A stretch of 45,919 nucleotides of DNA. Origin: Mycolicibacterium palauense (GTDB lineage Bacteria; Actinomycetota; Actinomycetes; Mycobacteriales; Mycobacteriaceae). A model generated the notes under the pieces. That model was not told the origin of the DNA and ran no database searches. It saw only the letters and a program-made list of their open reading frames with translations. Made by a program: the position numbers and the translations under genes. Shown here piece after piece: positions 40,734 to 45,919 of this stretch; position 1 is the first letter of the stretch, and every line of letters begins with the position of its first letter. Location: contig NZ_NVQF01000043.1 in the NCBI RefSeq assembly GCF_002592005.1, positions 1 to 45,919 on the forward strand. Reading direction: 5' to 3'.

Positions 40734-42095
40734 GTGGCACTTCGACAGAACTCGCGGGTTTCGCCAGCGGGCTCGGACCTGCCTTCGTTGCTGGCGGGCG
40801 CGGCGATGACGCGGGGGTCCTTCGCGGAGTCGTTCGCGGGCGCGGACCCCGAGGCCGACGCGGTCCGGCGCCGCTCGCTGCGGCGCATGAAGGTGGTGGC
40901 CCTGAGCTTCCTGCTCGGCGCCACGGTGATCTTCCTCGTCTGCACGTGGGCGCAGAAGACCGGCGCGCCGGCCTGGGTGGGGTACGTCCGGGCCTCGGCC
41001 GAGGCCGGCATGGTGGGCGCGCTCGCCGACTGGTTCGCCGTCACCGCGCTGTTCAAGCACCCGCTGGGGGTGCCGATCCCGCACACCGCGATCATCAAAC
41101 GCAAGAAGGATCAGCTCGGTGAGGGGCTGGGCACGTTCGTGCGGGAGAACTTCCTGGCGCCACCGGTGGTGGCCACCAAGCTCAACGACGCCCAGATCTC
41201 GGCCCGGCTGGGCCACTGGCTGGCCGAGCGCGCGCACGCCGACCGCGTGGCCAGCGAGACCGCCACGGTGCTGCGGGTGCTGGTGGCCCTGCTCAACGAC
41301 GACGACATTCAGCAGCTCATCGACCGGATGATCGTGCGTCGGGTCGCCGAACCCCAGTGGGGGCCACCGGTCGGCAGGGTGCTGGCGACGCTGCTGGCCG
41401 AGAACCGGCAGGAGGCATTGATCCAACTGCTGTGCGATCGGGCCTTCGAATGGTCGCTGAACGCCGGCGAGACGATCGAGCGGGTGGTGACCCGGGATTC
41501 GCCGAGCTGGTCCCCGCGGTTCGTCGACCAGCTGGTGGGCGACCGGATCCACCGCGAGCTGATGGATTTCACCGACAAGGTGCGGCGCAACCCCAACCAC
41601 GAACTGCGGCAGTCCGCGACGCGGTTCCTGTTCGAGTTCGCCGACGACCTGCAGAACGATTCCGCGACGATCGCCAAGGCCGAGGCCGTCAAGGAGCAGC
41701 TGATGGCCCGCGACGAGGTGACGAGGGCTGCCGAGACGGCGTGGACGACCCTCAAGCGGTTGGTCCTGGATGGGGTCGACGACCCCTCCAGCGCGTTGCG
41801 TACCCGGGTCGCCGACTCGGTGATGCGCATCGGCAAGTCGCTGCGCGACGACCCCGACCTGCGGGCCAAGGTGGACGCCTGGATCGTGCGGGGGGCCCAG
41901 CATCTGGTGGCCCAGTACGGGGTGGAGATCACCGCGATCATCACCGAGACGATCGAGCGCTGGGACGCCGACGAGGCCAGCCGGCGTATCGAACTGCACG
42001 TCGGCCGCGACCTGCAGTTCATCCGGATCAACGGCACCGTGGTGGGTGCACTGGCCGGCCTGATTATCTATTCAGTGGCGCAAATATTATTCTGA
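40734..42095 (+). CDS. DUF445 membrane protein
   Basis: A 453-residue DUF445 protein. It has one membrane helix near the N-terminus (VVALSFLLGATVIFLVCTWA), a second at the C-terminus (INGTVVGALAGLIIYSVAQI), and a long helical region between. The block EAGMVGALADWFAVTALFKHPLGVPIPHTAIIKRKKDQLG is the family signature, seen in parts. The start is uncertain: GTG 40734 gives about the usual length; ATG 40806 and an upstream GTG exist. It corresponds to Rv0473. No enzymatic function is known to me. Confidence 0.88.
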   Translation: MALRQNSRVSPAGSDLPSLLAGAAMTRGSFAESFAGADPEADAVRRRSLRRMKVVALSFLLGATVIFLVCTWAQKTGAPAWVGYVRASAEAGMVGALADWFAVTALFKHPLGVPIPHTAIIKRKKDQLGEGLGTFVRENFLAPPVVATKLNDAQISARLGHWLAERAHADRVASETATVLRVLVALLNDDDIQQLIDRMIVRRVAEPQWGPPVGRVLATLLAENRQEALIQLLCDRAFEWSLNAGETIERVVTRDSPSWSPRFVDQLVGDRIHRELMDFTDKVRRNPNHELRQSATRFLFEFADDLQNDSATIAKAEAVKEQLMARDEVTRAAETAWTTLKRLVLDGVDDPSSALRTRVADSVMRIGKSLRDDPDLRAKVDAWIVRGAQHLVAQYGVEITAIITETIERWDADEASRRIELHVGRDLQFIRINGTVVGALAGLIIYSVAQILF

Positions 42096-42100
42096 CCTGC

Positions 42101-42141
42101 GCTAACAAGTGCTTGCAAAAGTTAGCACTCGGGCGTACGGT
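42101..42141 (+). promoter_or_regulatory. Promoter and inverted repeat before the XRE gene
   Basis: TTGCAA (42113-42118) and TACGGT (42136-42141) with a 17-base spacer form a good promoter. GCTAAC (42101-42106) and GTTAGC (42121-42126) frame the -35, so a bound regulator would block it; the XRE protein itself is a candidate. The start would lie about 75 bases before ATG 42225. Confidence 0.5.
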
Positions 42142-42224
42142 GGATTTTGTCACCCGACGACACCATGTTGGTGATCCGCGTTGGTTGCCAGGTTGGTTAT
42201 CCAATCCGCCGAAGGGGGAAACCC

Positions 42225-42734
42225 ATGCAGCAGGACGAGAATCTTGCCGCCGTGGTGACCCATGCCGCGTCCGATATCGGAGACTTCATCAAGACGCAGC
42301 GTGAGGCGGCGCAGGTGTCGATCCGGCAGCTGGCCGAGAAGGCGGGGGTGAGCAACCCGTACCTGAGTCAGATCGAACGCGGGTTGCGCAAACCGTCCGC
42401 CGAGGTGCTCAACCAGATCGCCAAGGCGCTACGGGTGTCGGCCGAGGTGCTCTACGTCCAGGCGGGGATCCTCGAACCTGGGGAGGGCAACGAGGTCCGT
42501 GACGCCATCGTCTCCGACATGGCGATCACCGAGCGGCAGAAGCAGGTGTTGCTCGACATCTACACCTCGTTCATCCAACAGAACGAGGCCACGCTGGCCC
42601 TGGAGGGCGAGCTGGGCGCAGAAGTCGGGCATGTGGTCGAGCATGAAGTCGGGCATACCGACGTGCTCGGGGGCATGAACGACGGCCTGCACGAAGACCC
42701 GAACGACCCAGAGCCGAAGGAGTCGAACGACTGA
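42225..42734 (+). CDS. XRE-family helix-turn-helix regulator
   Basis: A 169-residue regulator. The helix-turn-helix is at about 28-82 (VSIRQLAEKAGVSNPYLSQIERGLRKPS). The C-terminal part is acidic and ends EDPNDPEPKESND. ATG 42225 is chosen since AAGGGGGAAA lies 5 bases upstream, and homologues start here; an in-frame ATG at 42147 is not supported. It corresponds to Rv0474 and lies directly before hbhA, so it may govern it. A promoter with an inverted repeat over the -35 lies upstream. Confidence 0.9.
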   Translation: MQQDENLAAVVTHAASDIGDFIKTQREAAQVSIRQLAEKAGVSNPYLSQIERGLRKPSAEVLNQIAKALRVSAEVLYVQAGILEPGEGNEVRDAIVSDMAITERQKQVLLDIYTSFIQQNEATLALEGELGAEVGHVVEHEVGHTDVLGGMNDGLHEDPNDPEPKESND

Positions 42735-42806
42735 TTTGATGTCCGATCTCCGCCCCTGAGGGCTCACCACGAAAAAACGTTAACCATCTGTGTGAAAGGA
42801 ACCACC

Positions 42807-43496
42807 ATGGCCGAGAACACCAACCCGACCATCGAAGACCTGAAGGCCCCGCTGCTGGCCGCCGTGGGCGCCGCCGATCTGGCGCTGGCCACCGTCAACG
42901 AGATCGTGGCCACCCTGCGCGAACGGGCCGAGGACGCCCGCGCCGATGCCAGTGCCCGCGCCGAGGAGCGGCGCAGCGCCCTGAACACCCGCGTCGACGA
43001 CGCCCGCGACCGCCTGACCAAGCTGCAGGAGGACCTGCCCAAGCAGTTCGGCGAGCTGCAGGACAAGCTGACCGCCGACGAGCTGCGCAAGGTCGCCGAG
43101 GAATACGCCGACGCGGCGCAGAGCACCTACAGCAAGCTGGTCGAGCGCGGTGAGGCCGCGATCGAGCGGCTGCGCAGCCAGCCGGCGCTCGGCGACGCCG
43201 CCGACCGGGCCGAGGGTTACGTCGAGCAGGCCGTCGAGCTGACCCAGGATGCGCTGGGCAACGTCGCGAGCCAGACCCGCGCCGTCGGCGAGCGCGCCGC
43301 CAAGCTGGTCGGCGTCGATCTGCCGGGCCGCGTCGACGAGGCCGTGCTCGAGGCCGACGAGGCCGTCGAGGACGCCGGCAAGCGGGCCGAGGGCGCCATC
43401 AAGAAGGCTCCGGCCAAGAAGGCCCCCGCCAAGAAGGCTCCGGCCAAGAAGGCTCCGGCCAAGAAGGCCCCGGCCAAGAAGGTCACCCAGAAGTAG
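42807..43496 (+). CDS. hbhA: Heparin-binding hemagglutinin HbhA
   Basis: A 229-residue surface adhesin. It begins MAENTNPTIEDLKAPLLAAV, has a long coiled-coil middle (about 30-165), and ends in a lysine-rich tail with five KKAPA repeats, then KKVTQK. HbhA binds heparan sulfate on host cells and mediates epithelial attachment; lysines in the tail are methylated in M. tuberculosis. ATG 42807 is preceded by GAAAGGAA. It corresponds to Rv0475 and follows the XRE regulator by 72 bases. Confidence 0.97.
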   Translation: MAENTNPTIEDLKAPLLAAVGAADLALATVNEIVATLRERAEDARADASARAEERRSALNTRVDDARDRLTKLQEDLPKQFGELQDKLTADELRKVAEEYADAAQSTYSKLVERGEAAIERLRSQPALGDAADRAEGYVEQAVELTQDALGNVASQTRAVGERAAKLVGVDLPGRVDEAVLEADEAVEDAGKRAEGAIKKAPAKKAPAKKAPAKKAPAKKAPAKKVTQK

Positions 43497-43510
43497 GTCG
43501 ACTGGCAGGT

Positions 43511-43537
43511 GGTAGCCGGTGCCAACCGCCGGCTACT
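43511..43537 (+). terminator. Hairpin after hbhA
   Basis: GTAGCCGG (43512-43519) and CCGGCTAC (43529-43536) form a perfect 8-base stem 15 bases past the hbhA stop. No T-run follows immediately, so it is a likely but not classic terminator. Confidence 0.5.
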
Positions 43538-43561
43538 AAACCTGTCCAACAATTTGCCACT

Positions 43562-43673
43562 GAGGGTTCGGCATCGAGAGTTCGACATCGAGAGTTCGAC
43601 ATCGAGAGTTCGACATCGAGAGTTCGACACCGAGAATTCGACATCGAGAGTTCGACACCGAGAATTCGACACT
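43562..43673. repeat. 14-bp tandem repeat array upstream of the DUF2516 gene
   Basis: Eight consecutive 14-bp units start at 43562, 43576, 43590, 43604, 43618, 43632, 43646 and 43660. Units 2-4 are identical (GAGAGTTCGACATC); later units alternate GAGAGTTCGACACC and GAGAATTCGACATC; the first and last are variants. It occupies the gap between hbhA and the DUF2516 gene, ending 28 bases before the GTG. Confidence 0.93.
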
Positions 43674-43701
43674 GACAATGTCGCCCGCATAGGCTGGTGG
43701 G

Positions 43702-43983
43702 GTGTTCCTTGCCGGTCTAGCGGGCGACATCGTTTTCCTGCTTTCGATTGCCGCGCTGATCCTCGGCGTCTACTCCTTCGTGCATGCCGCCATGCAGCGT
43801 CCCGACGCCTACACCGCCGTCGACAAGCTGACCAAGCCGGTGTGGCTGCTGATCCTGGGTGTGGCCACCCTGCTGGCCATGGTGCTCGGGATCACCGGGA
43901 TCGCCATCTGTGCCGTCGCCTCGGGCGTCTACCTCGTCGATGTCCGGCCCAAACTGCTGGAAGTGCAAGGAAAGTCACGCTGA
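43702..43983 (+). CDS. DUF2516 small membrane protein
   Basis: A 93-residue protein with two predicted membrane segments (DIVFLLSIAALILGVYSFVH and VWLLILGVATLLAMVLGITG, continuing to IAICAVASGVYLVD). DUF2516 proteins are actinobacterial and uncharacterised. GTG 43702 sits 6 bases after TAGGCT (43690-43695), a leaderless pattern, with the 14-bp repeat array just upstream. It corresponds to Rv0476 and ends 4 bases before the next gene. Confidence 0.88.
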   Translation: MFLAGLAGDIVFLLSIAALILGVYSFVHAAMQRPDAYTAVDKLTKPVWLLILGVATLLAMVLGITGIAICAVASGVYLVDVRPKLLEVQGKSR

Positions 43984-43987
43984 CCGG

Positions 43988-44425
43988 ATGCGACCGTCGA
44001 TGATGTCCAGAACGGTGCCGGCGGTCGTCTCGGCCACCTCGGCGCTGTTGTGCGCGGCCACCCTGATGGCCCCCGCCGCCGGCGCCGACGACGAATTCGC
44101 ACCCCCGTTCATCGACCACACGCAATGGGCCAAGTGGGGTGACCTGTCGAGTCTGCGGGTGTATCCGACGCCCACGGGACGGGAGGCCGCCGGCACCTTC
44201 GGTACCGGAAGCCTCGGTGACGAGGCATGGACCGAGGTGCTCGCGATGGCCCCCGAGGCCGACCTGCCCGGCATGCGCGACCAGTTCAAGTGCCACTGGT
44301 ACCTCGCCGAGTTCGGTGCGCCCGGCAAGACCAGCTGGAACCTCGAGCCCTGGCGGCCGGTGGTCGACATCGGCGCCATGCTGGAGGCGGGCTGCAACCC
44401 CGGCGGCTCCGAAGAACCCTTCTGA
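43988..44425 (+). CDS. Secreted DUF2599 protein
   Basis: A 145-residue exported protein. The signal peptide runs to about residue 33 (AVVSATSALLCAATLMAPAAG, then AD). The mature part contains HTQWAKWGDLSSLRVYPTPTGR and CHWYLAEF, typical of the DUF2599 family, which is uncharacterised. Two Cys near the end may form a disulfide. It corresponds to Rv0477. Its stop overlaps the deoC start by one base (TGATG). Confidence 0.87.
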   Translation: MRPSMMSRTVPAVVSATSALLCAATLMAPAAGADDEFAPPFIDHTQWAKWGDLSSLRVYPTPTGREAAGTFGTGSLGDEAWTEVLAMAPEADLPGMRDQFKCHWYLAEFGAPGKTSWNLEPWRPVVDIGAMLEAGCNPGGSEEPF

Positions 44426-45105
44426 TGGCGGCCGAATGGACCCGTGCCCGCGTCGCCGCCCTGGTCGACCACACCCTGCTCAAACCCGAGGCGACCGCGG
44501 CTGATATCGCCGCGCTCGTCGACGAGGCCCTCGACCTCGGTGTCTACGCCGTCTGCGTATCGCCGCCGATGGTGTCCACCGCGGCACCGCTGTGCGGTCC
44601 GGGACTCGCCCTGGCCGCCGTGGCCGGTTTCCCGTCCGGCAAGCACCTCTCGTCGGTCAAGGCGCGGGAGGCGGCGCTGGCCGCCGAGGCGGGCGCCGGC
44701 GAGATCGACATGGTGATCGACATCGGTGCCGCGCTGGACCGCCAGTTCTCCTCGGTGCACTTCGACATCGCCGCCGTGCGGTCGGCGGTTCCCGGTGCGG
44801 TGCTCAAGGTGATCGTGGAGTCGGCGGCGCTGCTGAGCCTGGGCGACGCCGACACGCTGGTGACCGTGTGCCGCGCGGCCGCCGACGCCGGCGCCGACTT
44901 CGTCAAGACCTCGACCGGCTTCCACCCCGCCGGGGGAGCCTCGGTGCCTGCCGTGGCGGCGATGGCCGAGACGGTGGGGGACAGGCTGGGGGTCAAGGCC
45001 AGCGGCGGTATCCGCACCGCCGCCGACGCGGTCGCCCTGCTCGACGCCGGCGCCACCCGGTTGGGGTTGTCGGGAACCCGCGCCGTGCTCGACGGGCTGC
45101 CCTGA
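44425..45105 (+). CDS. deoC: Deoxyribose-phosphate aldolase
   Basis: A 226-residue class I aldolase. LVDHTLLKPEAT opens it, LKVIVESA carries one catalytic Lys, FVKTSTGF the Schiff-base Lys, and KASGGIRT the third signature. It splits 2-deoxyribose-5-phosphate to glyceraldehyde-3-phosphate and acetaldehyde in nucleoside breakdown. ATG 44425 overlaps the previous stop by one base; a longer frame to 44227 lies inside the upstream gene and is not used. It corresponds to Rv0478. Confidence 0.95.
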   Translation: MAAEWTRARVAALVDHTLLKPEATAADIAALVDEALDLGVYAVCVSPPMVSTAAPLCGPGLALAAVAGFPSGKHLSSVKAREAALAAEAGAGEIDMVIDIGAALDRQFSSVHFDIAAVRSAVPGAVLKVIVESAALLSLGDADTLVTVCRAAADAGADFVKTSTGFHPAGGASVPAVAAMAETVGDRLGVKASGGIRTAADAVALLDAGATRLGLSGTRAVLDGLP

Positions 45106-45123
45106 CCCCGACGCTGCCCGGCG

Positions 45124-45885
45124 TCAGGCGATCCCGGCGAAGCAGGGATCGTCCTGCGCGGCCGGCATGGTGGCGTTCTGGGTGGAGAACTGGCTGGTCA
45201 CCCCGGTGTCGGTCACCGAGACACTGTCGGCCTTGATGCCCATCGGGTAGTTCTTGGTCAGCTGTGAGGTGAAGGCGTCCAGCGCGGGCTGCACGGTTTC
45301 CCGCGGCAGCGTGAAGCCCAGTCCGGTGACCTTCAGCACCTGCAGCGACAGGCCCCCGTCGACGACCTCGGGTTTGGCGATCACGCTGCCGAGCGCCCCG
45401 TCGAGTTCGATGGTGCCGTCGGCGGGGTTGGTCTGCACAGCCGAGACGATCCCGCCGAAGAGCGGGATGGCGTCCTGGACGGTCTGCTTGATGCCCTCGT
45501 TGCTCCAGTTGATGGTGGCGACCAGCGAGCCGATGGTGCCCGCGGAGTTCCCGGTGTCGTTGAGCCGCACGTCGCGGATGTCCAGGTCCACCTTCATGCC
45601 CTTGGCTTCGCGGATCTGGTTGCCCGCCGTCTCCACCGAGATGTTGGTGTAGTGACCGTTCATGTGCTGCCACAGAAACGGCGGCAGCGGCGCGAACGAG
45701 ACGCTGGCGTTGTCCTGCACGACGCAGCTGACGACCTTGGCGACCACCGTGTCCGCGCGGTTGCGGGCGTAGAGCTCGCCGGCGAGCAGGCCGGCGAACA
45801 CCAGGGCCACGACGATGACGACGATCAGGACGATCGACAGCGGATCCTTGAGGAACGTGCGCAGGCGGCTCTGCTTGCGGGGCAT
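45124..45885 (-). CDS. DUF2993 membrane-anchored protein
   Basis: A 253-residue protein with one N-terminal membrane helix (SIVLIVVIVVALVFAGLLAG), then a periplasmic-side domain. It belongs to the DUF2993 family, which includes LmeA, a lipomannan-elongation factor, but this member is a paralogue. C-terminal Cys and PAAQDDPCFAGIA are present. It converges on deoC with 18 bases between stops. By order it corresponds to Rv0479c. ATG 45885 follows AGGAG. Confidence 0.88.
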   Translation of the reverse strand: MPRKQSRLRTFLKDPLSIVLIVVIVVALVFAGLLAGELYARNRADTVVAKVVSCVVQDNASVSFAPLPPFLWQHMNGHYTNISVETAGNQIREAKGMKVDLDIRDVRLNDTGNSAGTIGSLVATINWSNEGIKQTVQDAIPLFGGIVSAVQTNPADGTIELDGALGSVIAKPEVVDGGLSLQVLKVTGLGFTLPRETVQPALDAFTSQLTKNYPMGIKADSVSVTDTGVTSQFSTQNATMPAAQDDPCFAGIA

Positions 45886-45919
45886 CTCGGGGGCGCTCCT
45901 GCGGGGTACGGCTGCGGTG

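Noticed and set aside
42122..42130. CIRCE site TTAGCACTC before the XRE gene
   Set aside because: Only the left half exists; no GAGTGCTAA follows at the required 9-base distance.
43562..43673. Coding repeat protein
   Set aside because: A 14-bp period is not a multiple of three, so no frame gives a repeated peptide of constant phase.

Overview
This 45.9 kb window is high-GC actinobacterial DNA, most likely from a fast-growing Mycobacteriaceae species (Mycolicibacterium type). The evidence is GroEL2 under twin CIRCE operators, HbhA with its lysine-alanine-proline tail, a UmaA-type mycolic acid methyltransferase, and a gene order that, from memory, matches M. tuberculosis Rv0457c to Rv0479c (peptidase, DUF779, lpdC, ramB, thioesterase, aceA/icl1, fadB2, umaA, TetR, DUF445, XRE, hbhA, DUF2516, DUF2599, deoC, DUF2993). 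Locus numbers are recalled, not searched.

Layout. 1-3837: a secreted GH18 chitinase running off the left edge, preceded by a possible small gene and a recognisable promoter. 4308-8306: cupin, SDR and TetR genes, then groEL2 with two CIRCE sites and a clear terminator. 8379-13142 (minus): an amidohydrolase, a small split-barrel protein and both subunits of an N,N-dimethylformamidase-like enzyme in one probable operon. 13178-17480 (plus): VOC protein, DinB-like protein, aldehyde dehydrogenase, PPK2 and a membrane protein. 17481-26353: an accessory island (below). 26355-45885: the conserved Rv0457c-Rv0479c-like core. Relative to that core, the aldehyde dehydrogenase next to DUF779 and the pcaA-like methyltransferase are absent, and a second PPK2-family kinase lies beside the TetR gene.

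The most interesting segment is 17785-26353. It holds two EspC-like (DUF2580-type) small proteins, two ~500-residue paralogues with a WXG/LXG-like helical N-terminus and a glycine-rich hydrophobic C-terminus, and seven members of one polytopic membrane family marked by a [HY]IK[IV] motif (five full-length with about six membrane segments, two half-length), plus a probable decayed eighth. The layout resembles type VII secretion toxin, partner and immunity loci, with a membrane-active toxin and an expanded immunity array. I infer a contact-dependent antagonism locus; no function has been shown by sequence alone.

Non-coding highlights: a four-and-a-half-copy 25-bp array of perfect palindromes between the convergent umaA and PPK2 genes; an eight-copy 14-bp tandem repeat upstream of the DUF2516 gene; a RamB/PrpR-like box, a perfect palindrome and a pair of direct repeats upstream of aceA; and a 35-bp divergent gap that appears to hold two leaderless promoters. 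No tRNA, rRNA, CRISPR array, integrase or insertion sequence was seen.
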